Shown here in pieces: positions 29,139 through 39,173 of a stretch of DNA of 64,000 nt (its first letter is position 1; each line of letters begins with the position of its first letter). This stretch comes from Hyphomicrobiales bacterium (GTDB lineage: Bacteria > Pseudomonadota > Alphaproteobacteria > Rhizobiales > Rhizobiaceae). The position numbers were made by a program, and so were the translations under genes. The stretch spans positions 703,524 through 767,523 of the forward strand of contig UBZT01000009.1 in assembly GCA_900470155.1 (NCBI GenBank), given 5' to 3'. The notes under the pieces are model-generated. The model saw only the letters and a list, made by a program, of their open reading frames with translations, was not told where the DNA came from and did no database searches.

Positions 29139-30023
29139 ATGGCACAGCCCTCCACTTTCCGCGACCGCATCCTGCCTGTGCTGACCGTGCTTTTGGCGAT
29201 CCTGGTGATCTGGCATGTCATGGTCGTCTACCTGAATGCGCCCTTTGTCCGTGACCAGGCCGCACGCGCCGGCGAGACCGTTACATTCGGCCAGGTTATC
29301 GAACGCACCTTCATCCAGGACCGGCCGGTTCTGCCCGCCCCGCATCAGATCATTGCCGAGCTCTGGGACACGGTGATCAACAAGGCCGTCACCTCCAAAC
29401 GTAGCCTCGTCTACCATGCCTGGATCACCCTTTCGGCCACCCTTGCCGGCTTCGGCATGGGCACCGTGCTCGGCATCGTGCTTGCCATCGCCATCGTGCA
29501 CAACCGCGCCATGGACCGCTCGCTGATGCCCTGGGTGATTGCCTCGCAGACCATCCCGATCTTGGCCGTCGCGCCGATGATCATCGTCGTGCTCAATTCT
29601 ATCGGCGTGTCCGGGCTGATGCCCAAGGCACTGATCTCAACCTATCTGTCCTTCTTCCCGATCGTTGTCGGCATGGTGAAAGGTCTGCGCAGCCCGGACA
29701 CGCAATTGCTCGACCTGATGCATACCTATCACGCCAGCCCCAGCCAGACCTTCTGGAAGCTGCGCTGGCCGGCCTCCATGCCCTATCTCTTCACCTCGCT
29801 GAAAGTCGCCATCGCCATCTCGCTGGTCGGCGCGATCGTCGGTGAACTGCCGACCGGCGCCGTCGCCGGTCTCGGCGCCCGCCTGCTGTCGGGCTCCTAT
29901 TATGGCCAGACGATCCAGATCTGGGCGGCTCTGTTCATGGCCGCCGGACTGGCAGCCCTGCTGGTCTCGATCGTCGGACTTGCCCATACACGGGTCCTGA
30001 AGCGTATGGGGGTCAAACCATGA
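29139..30023 (+). CDS. ABC transporter permease 1 (NitT/TauT type)
   Basis: 294-residue inner-membrane permease. Helices visible from residue 12 (ILPVLTVLLAILVIWHVMVVYL) onward, then a BPD_transp_1 domain with the EAA loop region (DLMHTYHASPSQTFWKLRWPASMPYLFTSLKVAIAISLVGAIVGEL). Preceded by AAGGGAGG and 2 bases after the small membrane protein; its stop overlaps the next permease by 4 bases, so the products probably form a heterodimer. Confidence 0.92.
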   Translation: MAQPSTFRDRILPVLTVLLAILVIWHVMVVYLNAPFVRDQAARAGETVTFGQVIERTFIQDRPVLPAPHQIIAELWDTVINKAVTSKRSLVYHAWITLSATLAGFGMGTVLGIVLAIAIVHNRAMDRSLMPWVIASQTIPILAVAPMIIVVLNSIGVSGLMPKALISTYLSFFPIVVGMVKGLRSPDTQLLDLMHTYHASPSQTFWKLRWPASMPYLFTSLKVAIAISLVGAIVGELPTGAVAGLGARLLSGSYYGQTIQIWAALFMAAGLAALLVSIVGLAHTRVLKRMGVKP

Positions 30024-30898
30024 ATCAGGCCATGACCGGTTATCTCGTCTTCGCCATTGCGTTCTGGCTCGGTGCCTGGGCACTCAATGAATGGCTGGTG
30101 CGCCAGCGCCCGATAAACCCGACAACCCGCCGTGTGATCGGCATCGCCGTGCCGGTCATTTTCGGCATCACGCTGCTGGTGATCTGGGAATGCGTCGTCC
30201 GCGGCTTCAATATTCCCTCGATCCTGCTGCCGGCACCCTCGATGATCTGGGCCCGCATCATCAGTTCGACCCCGATCCTCTGGGCCGATTTCCGCCAGAC
30301 CTTCCTCAAATCCGTCATCACCGGCTACATTGCCGGCTGCGGCCTCGGCTTTATCGTGGCCCTTTTGATAGATCGCTCGCCCTTCCTGCAGAAGGGCCTG
30401 CTGCCGATCGGCAATTTCGTCTCGGCGCTGCCGGTCGTCGGCATTGCCCCGATCATGGTCATGTGGTTCGGCTTCGACTGGCCCTCCAAGGTCGCCGTTG
30501 TCGTCATCATGACCTTCTTCCCGATGCTGGTGAATACCGTGCAGGGACTGTCGGCGGCGAGCCACATGGAGCGCGACCTGATGCGCACCTATGCCGCCTC
30601 CTGGTGGCAGACGCTGATCCGGTTGCGCCTGCCGGCCGCCTGGCCTTTCATCTTCAATGCCTTGAAGATCAATTCGACGCTGGCGCTGATCGGCGCCATC
30701 GTGGCAGAGTTTTTCGGCACCCCGATCGTCGGCATGGGGTTCCGGATTTCCACGGAAGTGGGGCGTAGCAATGTCGACATGGTCTGGGCCGAGATTGCGG
30801 TTGCCGCACTCGCCGGCTCGATCTTCTACGGCTTGGTGGCACTGGCAGAACGCTGGGTCACCTTCTGGCATCCGTCCGTCCGTGGTGGCCGGGCGTAA
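30020..30898 (+). CDS. ABC transporter permease 2 (NitT/TauT type)
   Basis: 292-residue permease, paralogous to the preceding one. Membrane helices begin at about residue 8; the EAA-type cytoplasmic loop is in DLMRTYAASWWQTLIRLRLPAAWPFIFNALKINSTLALIGAIVAEFFG. The ATGA overlap with permease 1 indicates coupling. Partner of the ATPase at 27349 and binding protein at 30931. Confidence 0.92.
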   Translation: MNQAMTGYLVFAIAFWLGAWALNEWLVRQRPINPTTRRVIGIAVPVIFGITLLVIWECVVRGFNIPSILLPAPSMIWARIISSTPILWADFRQTFLKSVITGYIAGCGLGFIVALLIDRSPFLQKGLLPIGNFVSALPVVGIAPIMVMWFGFDWPSKVAVVVIMTFFPMLVNTVQGLSAASHMERDLMRTYAASWWQTLIRLRLPAAWPFIFNALKINSTLALIGAIVAEFFGTPIVGMGFRISTEVGRSNVDMVWAEIAVAALAGSIFYGLVALAERWVTFWHPSVRGGRA

Positions 30899-30930
30899 AA
30901 CAAGACCTAACAAAAAAAGAGGGAACTGAA

Positions 30931-31923
30931 ATGACGATCAAACTTGCATCCATGCTGCTGGCTGCCGCCGTCTCGCTGACGGCCATGCAGGCGGCGGCCG
31001 CAGACAAGGTAACGCTGCAGTTGAAATGGGTCACCCAGGCCCAGTTCGCCGGCTACTATGTCGCCAAGGACAAGGGCTTCTTCGAAGAGGAAGGCCTCGA
31101 TGTCGAAATCAAGCCGGGCGGCCCGGACATCGCGCCGCCGCAGGTTCTGGCCGGCGGTGGTGCCGATGTCATCGTCGACTGGATGCCATCTGCTCTTGCC
31201 ACCCGCGAAAAGGGCGTTGCCCTGGTCAACATCGCCCAACCCTTCAAGTCCTCGGGCATGATGCTGACCTGCCTCAAGGAAACCGGCATCACCAAGCCGG
31301 AAGACTTCAAGGGCAAGACGCTCGGCGTCTGGTTCTTCGGCAACGAATATCCCTTCCTGTCCTGGATGGGCACGCTCGGCATCAAGACCGATGGCTCCGA
31401 AGGCGGCGTGACCGTCCTCAAGCAGGGCTTCAACGTCGATCCGCTGCTGCAGAAGCAGGCCGCCTGCATCTCCACCATGACCTACAACGAATACTGGCAG
31501 GTCATCGATGCCGGCATCAAGCCGGAGGAGCTTGTGACCTTCAAGTATGAAGACGAAGGCGTGGCCACGCTCGAAGACGGTCTCTACGTGCTCGAAGACA
31601 AGCTGGCAGACCCGGCCTTCAAGGAAAAGATGGTCAAATTCGTCCGCGCTTCGATGAAGGGCTGGAAATATGCCGAAGCAAACCCGGATGAAGCGGCTGA
31701 AATCGTTCTCGAAAACGATGCATCCGGTGCGCAGACCGAACTCCACCAGAAGCGCATGATGGGCGAAGTCGCCAAGTTGACGGCGGGTTCGAATGGCGCG
31801 CTCGACAAGGCCGCCTATGAGCGCACCGTCAAGACCCTGCTCGGTGGTGGCTCCGATCCCGTCATCACCAAGGAGCCGACCGGCGCCTTCACCACCGAGA
31901 TCACCGACGCCGCCCTGAAGTAG
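30931..31923 (+). CDS. ABC substrate-binding protein, THI5/NMT1 family (probable pyrimidine-related ligand)
   Basis: 330-residue periplasmic protein with a signal peptide (cleavage probably after MQAAAA). The mature part VTLQLKWVTQAQFAGYYVAKDKGFFEEEGLDVEI is the classic NMT1/THI5-like start. Family members bind hydroxymethylpyrimidine, formylaminopyrimidine, riboflavin or similar rings. Operon context with dihydropyrimidinase and RutR suggests a pyrimidine or close catabolite. Position of the binding-protein gene last in the operon is usual for this type. Confidence 0.9.
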   Translation: MTIKLASMLLAAAVSLTAMQAAAADKVTLQLKWVTQAQFAGYYVAKDKGFFEEEGLDVEIKPGGPDIAPPQVLAGGGADVIVDWMPSALATREKGVALVNIAQPFKSSGMMLTCLKETGITKPEDFKGKTLGVWFFGNEYPFLSWMGTLGIKTDGSEGGVTVLKQGFNVDPLLQKQAACISTMTYNEYWQVIDAGIKPEELVTFKYEDEGVATLEDGLYVLEDKLADPAFKEKMVKFVRASMKGWKYAEANPDEAAEIVLENDASGAQTELHQKRMMGEVAKLTAGSNGALDKAAYERTVKTLLGGGSDPVITKEPTGAFTTEITDAALK

Positions 31924-32256
31924 TCTCGAATATCCCTTGAAAAGCACGGGGCTTCGGCCCCGTGCAACCCCAAAATACATAAGCATTACATACAGTTCGC
32001 AACCGCTTAATCTGGCAAATCGGCAACACAAGGTTGCCTTGTCGACTTTTCGGCCGCGTTCCGCGATGAATATTGCTGGACAAGCCTTGCAGGTGGTTTT
32101 TCCATCCCCACCTGTTGCCACGCAGCATTTTGAGGCATGATAAAGCTCTGCAGAGCCGCGGCGGCGCAAAAATGCCATCTCGCACCGGCAGTGAGCCGTT
32201 TGTGCACGAGCTGCGTAATGTGAGCTAAATCTGCGATTTTTTTCTGGAAGGTAGCC
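31924..32256. other. Intergenic region between pyrimidine importer and RND genes
   Basis: 333 bases holding the strong hairpin at 31944-31965 and, presumably, the RND operon promoter. No gene or RNA is evident; the short open frames have no ribosome site. Confidence 0.6.
31944..31965. terminator. Strong hairpin after the ABC importer operon
   Basis: Perfect 9-bp stem GCACGGGGC / GCCCCGTGC closed by the stable tetraloop TTCG, 21 bases after the operon's last stop. On the plus strand no U-run follows; on the minus strand TTTT does. Most likely the operon's 3' end. Confidence 0.75.
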
Positions 32257-33441
32257 ATGCTGCGAAATACGAGCGCCACGTCAATTCTGTTGGCCGCCAC
32301 TCTCACCTTCACCGGTTCTGTTGCCATTGCGCAGGAGGCCGCGGCGCCCGTTGCTGCTCCGAACCTGCCGGCGATCGTCGTGACTACCGCCACGGCTCGT
32401 GCACTCACGGATCGGATCGTCGCCACCGGCACGGTCAAGGCCGAGGAGGAAGTCTATGTCCAGCCCCAGGTCGAAGGTCTTTTGACCAAATCGCTCGAAG
32501 CCGATGTCGGCGATACCGTTGCCAAGGATGCCGTGGTCGCACGGCTGAACGATGACAGCCTGCTGCTGGAAAAGAGCCAGCTGATTGCCAACAAGGCGAA
32601 GGCTGAAGCAGGGCTTGCGCAATACCGCGCCCAGTTGATCGAGGCAGAGGCGAGCGCCAAGGATGCGCAGCGCCAATTCGAACGCGCCACCCGCCTGAGC
32701 AAGACAGGGACCGTTGCCACCTCGCAACTGGAACAGGCCGAAACGACGTTGGCCAGTGCCACTGCCAAAGCCGAAACGGCGCGCCAGGCAATCACGGTCG
32801 CGCAGGCAGACGTGACCGTGGTCGAGAGCCAGATCAACGATATCGACCTGAAGCTTGCCCGCACAGACGTCAAATCGCCGGTCGCCGGCACCGTTGCCGC
32901 ACGCAATGCCCGCGTCGGCGCGATTGCCAGCGGTGCGGGCGAACCGCTCTTTACCGTCATCCGGGACGGTCAGATCGAATTGATCGCCGATGTCTCCGAA
33001 AACGAGATCCTCCGCCTGAAGCCAGGCCAGAAGGCCGCACTCACCGTAGCCGGCAGCGCTCAGAAGCTCTCGGGCTCGGTTCGCCTGGTGTCGCCAGTCG
33101 TCGATGCCCAGACCCGTCTGGGCTCCGTTCATATCGCCATCGATGACGATAGCGCCGCCCGCGCCGGCATGTATGGTACGGCAGATATCGTGATCAATGA
33201 GGCGGAAGGCATCGCCCTGCCACTTTCCGCGATTACGACGGCCAAGGGCGAAACGACCACACGCATTGTCGAGGATGGCGTCGTCAAGCTGGTCAAGATC
33301 GAGACCGGCATTCAGGACGGCGCCTATATCCAGGTGGTCAAGGGATTGAAGGAAGGCGACCGCGTCGTTGCCAAGGCCGGCGCGTTCGTGCGCGACGGCG
33401 ACCGCATCAAGCCGGTCGATGACAGCACCGTTTCCAACTGA
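32257..33441 (+). CDS. RND efflux periplasmic adaptor (membrane fusion protein)
   Basis: 394-residue HlyD/AcrA-type adaptor with a Sec signal peptide (ending AIAQ). A lipoyl half-motif (GTVKAEEEVYVQPQVEGLL), a long alpha-hairpin coiled coil (about residues 105-190, Ala/Glu/Gln rich) and the second lipoyl half (DVKSPVAGTVAARNARVGAIASG) are visible, followed by barrel and membrane-proximal domains. It links the inner-membrane pump encoded 14 bases downstream to an outer-membrane channel, which is not encoded here. Confidence 0.93.
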   Translation: MLRNTSATSILLAATLTFTGSVAIAQEAAAPVAAPNLPAIVVTTATARALTDRIVATGTVKAEEEVYVQPQVEGLLTKSLEADVGDTVAKDAVVARLNDDSLLLEKSQLIANKAKAEAGLAQYRAQLIEAEASAKDAQRQFERATRLSKTGTVATSQLEQAETTLASATAKAETARQAITVAQADVTVVESQINDIDLKLARTDVKSPVAGTVAARNARVGAIASGAGEPLFTVIRDGQIELIADVSENEILRLKPGQKAALTVAGSAQKLSGSVRLVSPVVDAQTRLGSVHIAIDDDSAARAGMYGTADIVINEAEGIALPLSAITTAKGETTTRIVEDGVVKLVKIETGIQDGAYIQVVKGLKEGDRVVAKAGAFVRDGDRIKPVDDSTVSN

Positions 33442-33455
33442 GAGGCACGCAGGCT

Positions 33456-36400
33456 ATGAACTTTTCCGCCTGGTCCATCCGAAATCCGATTGCGCCGATC
33501 CTGGCCTTCTTCCTGTTGATGGTGGTGGGCATCCAGTCCTTCATCGCCCTGCCGATCACGCGCTTCCCCAATATCGACGTGCCATTGGTGGCAATCACCG
33601 TCACCCAGAGCGGCGCCTCCCCGTCTGAGCTGGAAACCCAGGTCACTAAGGAAGTCGAAGACGCGGTGGCGTCGATCACCGGCGTCGACGAATTGAGCTC
33701 GACCGTCACCGACGGCCAGTCCCAGACATTGGTCATGTTCCGTATGGAAGTGCCGACCGAGCAGGCGGTGCAGGACGTCAAGGATGCGATCGACCAGATC
33801 CGCGGCGACCTTCCGGCAACGGTGGACGAGCCGATCGTCACCAAGATCGACGTCGAAGGCCAGGCGATCCAGAGCTTCGCGGTCTCCGCCCCGAACATGA
33901 ACATCGAGGAAATCTCGTGGTTCGTCGATGATACGATCAAGCGCGCGCTGCAGGGCCAGCCCGGCATCGGCCGGGTCGACCGCTATGGTGGCGCCGACCG
34001 TGAAATCCGCATCGAGCTCGACCCCAACCGCCTCAACGCGCTTGGCGTGACCGCCGCCGATATCAGCACCCAGTTGCGCGGCACCAATGTTGATCTCGGC
34101 TCCGGTCGCGGTCAGGTCGCCGGCGCCGAACAGTCGATCCGCACGCTTGGCGACAGCCGCGATGTTGCAAGTCTGCAAAACACCACGATTGCGCTCAGCA
34201 ATGGCCGCTTCGTCAAGCTGTCCGATCTCGGCACCATCAAGGACACCTACGAGGAACAGAAATCGTTTGCCCGCTTCGATGGCAAACCCGTCGTCACCTT
34301 CGCGGTCTTCCGTGCCAAGGGCGCCAGCGAAGTGACGGTCGCCGAGACCGTCGCCGAAAGCCTTGCCAAGGTGCGGGCGGAAAATCCCGACGTGGCGATC
34401 GAGATGATCGACGATTCCGTCTACTTCACCTATGGCAATTACGAAGCCGCGATGCATACGCTGATCGAAGGCGCGATCCTCGCCGTCATCGTCGTGTTCA
34501 TCTTCCTGCGCAACTGGCGTGCCACGCTGATTTCCGCAATCGCCCTGCCGCTGTCTGCGATCCCGACCTTCTGGATCATGGACATGATGGGTTTCTCGCT
34601 GAACCTCGTCAGCTTCCTTGCTCTCACGCTGGCGACCGGCATTCTCGTCGACGATGCGATCGTCGAGGTGGAAAACATCGCCCGGCATATCAAGATGGGC
34701 AAGACACCCTACCGGGCAGCGATCGAGGCGGCGGACGAGATCGGCTTGGCCGTCATCGCCACCACCTTCACCATCATCGCCGTCTTCGTGCCGGTGTCCT
34801 TCATGCCGGGTATTCCGGGCCAGTATTTCATCCAGTTCGGCCTGACGGTTGCCTTCTCGGTCTTCTTCTCGCTGATGGTCGCGCGCCTGATCACCCCGCT
34901 GATGGCCGCCTATCTGATGCGTGCCGAAGACGCGATGGATGACCATGTCGACAATGACAGCACCTTCATGAAGGGCTATACGCGTGTCGTCCGCCTGACC
35001 ACCAGCCATTGGTACAGCCGTTATCTTACGCTGGCCGCAGCCATTGCCTTCCTGATCGGCTCGCTGATGCTGCTCGCCCAGGTTCCGGGCAGCTTCCTGC
35101 CGCCGGAAGACGCCGGCCGTATCGTCATTTCCGTCGAACTGCCGCCCAATGCGACTTTGGCGGAGACCGAGCGCAAGACCGACCAGATCCATGCCGCGCT
35201 TCAGGATGTTCGTGACGTCTCCAGCATCTTTGTCCTTGGCGGCGCCTCGCCCAAGGGCGATATGGAACTGCGCCGCGCCAGCATCACCCTGAATCTCGAC
35301 CACATCGAGCATTCTCTGGTCAAGACACTCGTCAACAAGGGTCTGGGCGGCCTGCCGCTGATCGGCCAGTTCATGCCGAAGATGGAAGTCCATGGCCGCC
35401 TGCGTCCGCAATGGGAAATCGAGGAAGAGGTTTTCGCCAAGCTCGCGCCGATTGCCGATATCCGCGTCCTCAAGCTCAATGACCGTGGCGAGCGCGACAT
35501 CGCCTTCAACTTCCTCTCCAAGAACGAGGAGGAACTGAACGAGGCCGTGGCCATTCTCGAGGCCAAGCTGCGCACTTTGCCGGAACTGGCCAATGCCAGC
35601 GCCGAAGGCGCCCTGCCCCGCCCCGAACTGCAGATCCGGCCCCGCTCGGACGAGGCGGCCCGTCTCGGCATCACCGCCGAGCAGATCGCCCAGACCGTGC
35701 GTGTCGCAACCATTGGCGACATCGATTCGTCCCTGCCGAAGATCGCCCTCGACAACCGCCTGATCCCGATCCGGGTCCAGGCCTCGCTCGATCTGCGAAC
35801 CGATCTTGCCGCGATCCGCGCCCTGAAAATCCGCACCTCGACCGGCCAGGCCGTGCCGCTGTCGAGCGTCGCCGATATCGAATATTCGGAAGGCGTCTCG
35901 TCGATCAAGCGCAACGATCGCAATCGCGTTGTCACGATCGGCGCCGGCCTGCCGCAAGGGGTTGCCCTCGACACGGCGACCGCCGCTTTCCGCAACGCCG
36001 TGGAAAATGCCAACCTGCCCGCCTCTGTCAGGCTCGCCGAAAGCGGCGATGCCAAGATCCAGGCGGAAATGCAGCAGAGCTTCCTCAATGCCATGCTGCT
36101 CGGCGTGCTGCTGGTGCTGACCGTGCTCATCCTGCTGTTCAAGGATGTGATCCAGCCATTCACCATCCTGTTCTCCCTGCCGCTTGCCATTGGCGGCGTC
36201 GCAGTCGGCCTGATCGTCACCAACAATGCGCTGTCGATGCCGGTCTTGATCGGCATCCTGATGCTGATGGGCATCGTGACGAAAAACGCGATCCTGCTCG
36301 TCGATTTCGCCATCGAGATGCGCCATCGCGGCATGGACCGCCTCGAGGCCATGGTGGAAGCGGGCCGCAAGCGTGCGCGCCCGATCATCATGACCTCCAT

Positions 36401-36755
36401 CGCCATGTCGGCCGGCATGCTGCCGTCGGCGCTCGGCGTCGGCGAAGGCGGATCCTTCCGGGCCCCGATGGCGATTGCCGTGATCGGAGGCATCATCGTC
36501 TCGACCGTGCTCAGCCTCGTCGTGGTCCCGGCCTTCTTCCTGATCCTCGATGACCTCTCGCGGCTGCTCAGCAGGATTTTCAGCCGTCTGGTCGGCAAGA
36601 AGGAACAGGAGGTCGAACCGCTGAGCTCGGAACACCTGACGATCGCCGTTGCCGAACTCTATGACAGGGTCGCAGCCGTTGAGCGCGAACGTCCCGGCAG
36701 CCGACGCAGCGAGAGCAACAATGTCGTGACCCTGCCGCCGCTCGCAGCGGAATGA
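33456..36755 (+). CDS. RND-family multidrug efflux transporter
   Basis: 1,099-residue AcrB-type inner-membrane proton antiporter: TM1 at residues 10-30, large periplasmic loop with FPNIDVPLVAITVTQSGASPSELETQVTKEVEDA, TM4 bearing the proton-relay Asp pair in GILVDDAIVEVENI, and TM10-11 motif GIVTKNAILLVDFA. Slightly longer than AcrB because of a polar C-terminal tail of about 60 residues. Substrate unknown. Co-transcribed with the adaptor gene. Confidence 0.95.
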   Translation: MNFSAWSIRNPIAPILAFFLLMVVGIQSFIALPITRFPNIDVPLVAITVTQSGASPSELETQVTKEVEDAVASITGVDELSSTVTDGQSQTLVMFRMEVPTEQAVQDVKDAIDQIRGDLPATVDEPIVTKIDVEGQAIQSFAVSAPNMNIEEISWFVDDTIKRALQGQPGIGRVDRYGGADREIRIELDPNRLNALGVTAADISTQLRGTNVDLGSGRGQVAGAEQSIRTLGDSRDVASLQNTTIALSNGRFVKLSDLGTIKDTYEEQKSFARFDGKPVVTFAVFRAKGASEVTVAETVAESLAKVRAENPDVAIEMIDDSVYFTYGNYEAAMHTLIEGAILAVIVVFIFLRNWRATLISAIALPLSAIPTFWIMDMMGFSLNLVSFLALTLATGILVDDAIVEVENIARHIKMGKTPYRAAIEAADEIGLAVIATTFTIIAVFVPVSFMPGIPGQYFIQFGLTVAFSVFFSLMVARLITPLMAAYLMRAEDAMDDHVDNDSTFMKGYTRVVRLTTSHWYSRYLTLAAAIAFLIGSLMLLAQVPGSFLPPEDAGRIVISVELPPNATLAETERKTDQIHAALQDVRDVSSIFVLGGASPKGDMELRRASITLNLDHIEHSLVKTLVNKGLGGLPLIGQFMPKMEVHGRLRPQWEIEEEVFAKLAPIADIRVLKLNDRGERDIAFNFLSKNEEELNEAVAILEAKLRTLPELANASAEGALPRPELQIRPRSDEAARLGITAEQIAQTVRVATIGDIDSSLPKIALDNRLIPIRVQASLDLRTDLAAIRALKIRTSTGQAVPLSSVADIEYSEGVSSIKRNDRNRVVTIGAGLPQGVALDTATAAFRNAVENANLPASVRLAESGDAKIQAEMQQSFLNAMLLGVLLVLTVLILLFKDVIQPFTILFSLPLAIGGVAVGLIVTNNALSMPVLIGILMLMGIVTKNAILLVDFAIEMRHRGMDRLEAMVEAGRKRARPIIMTSIAMSAGMLPSALGVGEGGSFRAPMAIAVIGGIIVSTVLSLVVVPAFFLILDDLSRLLSRIFSRLVGKKEQEVEPLSSEHLTIAVAELYDRVAAVERERPGSRRSESNNVVTLPPLAAE

Positions 36756-36766
36756 TCGCGAAGTCA

Positions 36767-36797
36767 TGATCGGTCGCCGGGTGACGGCGACCGATCA
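36767..36797 (+). terminator. Hairpin after RND operon
   Basis: Perfect 12-bp inverted repeat TGATCGGTCGCC / GGCGACCGATCA with a 7-base loop, 11 bases after the pump stop. No U-run, so possibly a factor-assisted terminator or mRNA-stabilising hairpin. Confidence 0.5.
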
Positions 36798-36894
36798 TCA
36801 GTCTGAAACAGGCAAGCGCCTCCTCAAGTCAGCAGCAAGGTTGAAAATCTAGGGTGACGACCGATTGCCGATCGTTTTGCCTAAAGGAATTTTC

Positions 36895-37554
36895 ATGCGA
36901 ACCTTTTTGACGATATCCACTATTCTGCTCTTCCAGACTGCCGCCACCGGCGCCGACACCGCCTCGGCAAGCCCTGCCTCTGCCCTCGCCGCCAATCTCG
37001 CAGACACGGTCGACTGGACAGGTGTCTACGCAGGTATCCACGTCGGCTACGGCCGGATGGACGGATATTTCGAGACCGCGGGCTTCGCGCCCCTCGATTC
37101 CAATCTCGATGGTAGGCTCTTCGGTGCATTCATTGGCTTCAACAGACAATTCGACAACAATCTTGTCTTCGGCATCGAGGGCGACCTGGAACACAACTCG
37201 AACGACGTCGCCCTGCAGTCTGCATTCGGGACGATAAGCGGCGGCGCGGACTGGCAGGGCTCTGTTCGCACGCGCATCGGCTATGCCTGGGGTCCGATCC
37301 TTGCTTATGCCACAGCCGGCTGGGTCGCCACGCATATCGAAGCCGACCTGATCGGCATAACGACAGCGACCGAAACATTCGGCGGATACACAGCAGGCGC
37401 CGGGGTTGATTACGCGGTGACTGATCGCATCTTCGGCCGCATCGATTATCGCTACAATGACTTTGGGAATGGAAAGCTGGACTTTGGCGCGGCCGTCGTC
37501 GATTCGGATCTGACCCAGCAGACCGTGAGGGTGGGTCTCGGCATCAAGTTCTGA
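36895..37554 (+). CDS. Small outer-membrane beta-barrel protein (Omp25/OmpW-like)
   Basis: 219-residue protein with a signal peptide (RTFLTISTILLFQTAATGA) and alternating amphipathic strands: WTGVYAGIHVGYGRMDGYF, LFGAFIGFNRQFDNNLVFGIEGDLEH, WQGSVRTRIGYAWGPILAYATAGWVA, and a C-terminal TVRVGLGIKF ending in Phe, the usual outer-membrane assembly signal. Matches the rhizobial Omp25-type porin-like family, probably an 8-strand barrel. ATG 36895 follows AAAGGAAT; the extra 10 codons upstream are not supported. Confidence 0.88.
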   Translation: MRTFLTISTILLFQTAATGADTASASPASALAANLADTVDWTGVYAGIHVGYGRMDGYFETAGFAPLDSNLDGRLFGAFIGFNRQFDNNLVFGIEGDLEHNSNDVALQSAFGTISGGADWQGSVRTRIGYAWGPILAYATAGWVATHIEADLIGITTATETFGGYTAGAGVDYAVTDRIFGRIDYRYNDFGNGKLDFGAAVVDSDLTQQTVRVGLGIKF

Positions 37555-37727
37555 GCCGTGCCCAGGCATACCGCGACAAACGCCATGCCTTCGACTTTCC
37601 ATCGAAAACGTGCCATGTCGGTGGCGCGTTTGATCGAAATCAATTCAAGACTGCCCTTCTCGCGATATCGTAGCGTGACTAGAAAGGGCAAGGACATCTG
37701 GTTCTGCGGAAATGTGCGGGTTCGCGA

Positions 37728-38504
37728 GTGAGCGCCGTACAGGTTCCGAACGACAGGGACGCCACGGTCGCGACGACGGCGACCGGTTTGCCAGACGATA
37801 AACGGGGAGCCGGGAAGACCGTGAACAAGATGCTGAGACTGAACGCGCGAGACAAGAACACGTTGTTGCGGACGTCTTTTCTGTCAACGCTTGGCCCTTC
37901 GGCTCTGGCCGGCATGCTGGAGATCATCAATGTCGCGAATTACGAGGCGCGCGATGTGCTGTTTCGCGAAGGTGATCCGGCGGAATTCTTCTACTGCGTT
38001 CTCAGCGGCTATGTCCGGCTCTATCGGCTGAACAAGGATGGCCGAGAAGCGGATATCCGCATCTGCGGCCCCGGCGACGTCTTCGCCGAATGCCTTCTGC
38101 CGATGGGCGACCGCTATCTCTACAACGCCCAGGCAGCCGATACGGCAACGTTGGGTCGCTTCGACCTGCAGAAGGTCCGTCAGCTGGCCGAACTGGAAAA
38201 GGATGTGGCGAAATCGATCATCCGCAGCCTGTCGGACCACCTGCGCACCACGATGGACTGCATCGCCAACGACCGCCTGCAAACCGCACCTCAGCGGGTT
38301 GCACACTATCTCCTGTCCACCTGCGACAAGGATGGCGGCCCGGTCTCGATCCGTCTGCCATTCCAGAAAAGCCTTCTGGCTGGAAAGCTCGGCCTTGCTC
38401 CCGAAGCTCTGTCACGCGCCTTTTCGACCTTGCGGCGCGCCGGCGTTACCGTGCGTGGCCGCACCATTCAGATCACCGACGTGACCGCGCTGAAGCAGAT
38501 CTGA
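37728..38504 (+). CDS. Crp/Fnr-family transcription regulator
   Basis: 258 residues from GTG 37728. A cyclic-nucleotide-binding-like domain (YEARDVLFREGDPAEFFYCVLSGYVRLYRLNKDGREADIRICGPGDVFAE) and a dimerisation helix precede a C-terminal HTH (LPFQKSLLAGKLGLAPEALSRAFSTLRRAGVTVRGRTIQITD). No N-terminal Cys cluster, so it is not an Fe-S FNR. The HTH sequence resembles oxygen/nitric-oxide-type Crp relatives but no group can be fixed. A shorter start at GTG 37821 (VNKMLRL) would remove an unusual N-terminal tail. Convergent with ureG. Confidence 0.85.
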   Translation: MSAVQVPNDRDATVATTATGLPDDKRGAGKTVNKMLRLNARDKNTLLRTSFLSTLGPSALAGMLEIINVANYEARDVLFREGDPAEFFYCVLSGYVRLYRLNKDGREADIRICGPGDVFAECLLPMGDRYLYNAQAADTATLGRFDLQKVRQLAELEKDVAKSIIRSLSDHLRTTMDCIANDRLQTAPQRVAHYLLSTCDKDGGPVSIRLPFQKSLLAGKLGLAPEALSRAFSTLRRAGVTVRGRTIQITDVTALKQI

Positions 38505-38522
38505 CAAAGGTGCCAGCAGCGC

Positions 38523-39134
38523 TCAGAGCCCGCCGCTCTCCTGCAGGAAGTGGACAATCTGCTCGACGCCTGCGCCACGCTTCAAGTCGGAAAACACGAA
38601 CGGTCGCTGCGAACGCATCCGCTCCGCATCCCGCTCCATCACCGCCAGATCAACTCCGACATGCGGCGCAAGATCGGTCTTGTTGATGATCAACAGATCC
38701 GATCGTGTAATGCCGGGCCCACCCTTGCGGGGGATCTCCTCCCCCTGACAGACGGAAATGACATAGAGCGTGATATCGGCGAGATCCGGCGAAAAGGTCG
38801 CGGCAAGATTATCGCCGCCCGATTCGATGAAGACGATGTCGAGATCGGGGATACGGGCATTCAGGTCGGCAATTGCCCGCAGATTGATCGAGGCGTCCTC
38901 ACGGATCGCGGTATGCGGACAGCCACCCGTTTCGACACCGACGACGCGGTCCGACGACAAAGCCTGCATGCGGATCAACGCTTCGGCATCCTCGCGCGTA
39001 TAGATGTCGTTGGTCACGACCGCGATCGAATACTGCTCGCGCATCGCCTTGCAGAGTTTCTCCGTCAACGCAGTCTTGCCGGAGCCGACCGGTCCGCCGA
39101 TGCCAACCCGAAGAGGACCATTGTTTGATTTCAT
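38523..39134 (-). CDS. ureG: Urease accessory GTPase UreG
   Basis: 203-residue SIMIBI-class GTPase that drives nickel delivery into urease. P-loop [28 protein letters not shown] with the metal-binding CPH motif, [15 protein letters not shown], and the guanine-specificity NKTD ([14 protein letters not shown]) are all present. ATG 39134 has AGGA at 6 bases. Last gene of the urease run, 39 bases after ureF. Confidence 0.96.
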   Translation of the reverse strand: MKSNNGPLRVGIGGPVGSGKTALTEKLCKAMREQYSIAVVTNDIYTREDAEALIRMQALSSDRVVGVETGGCPHTAIREDASINLRAIADLNARIPDLDIVFIESGGDNLAATFSPDLADITLYVISVCQGEEIPRKGGPGITRSDLLIINKTDLAPHVGVDLAVMERDAERMRSQRPFVFSDLKRGAGVEQIVHFLQESGGL

Positions 39135-39173
39135 TATCATTCCTGTCATTCCGCCCTGGCGGGTTCTGTTTGT

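Noticed and set aside
33324..36767. 1,147-codon minus-strand ORF opposite the RND pump
   Set aside because: Antisense shadow produced by GC-rich codon use; the pump carries all family motifs.
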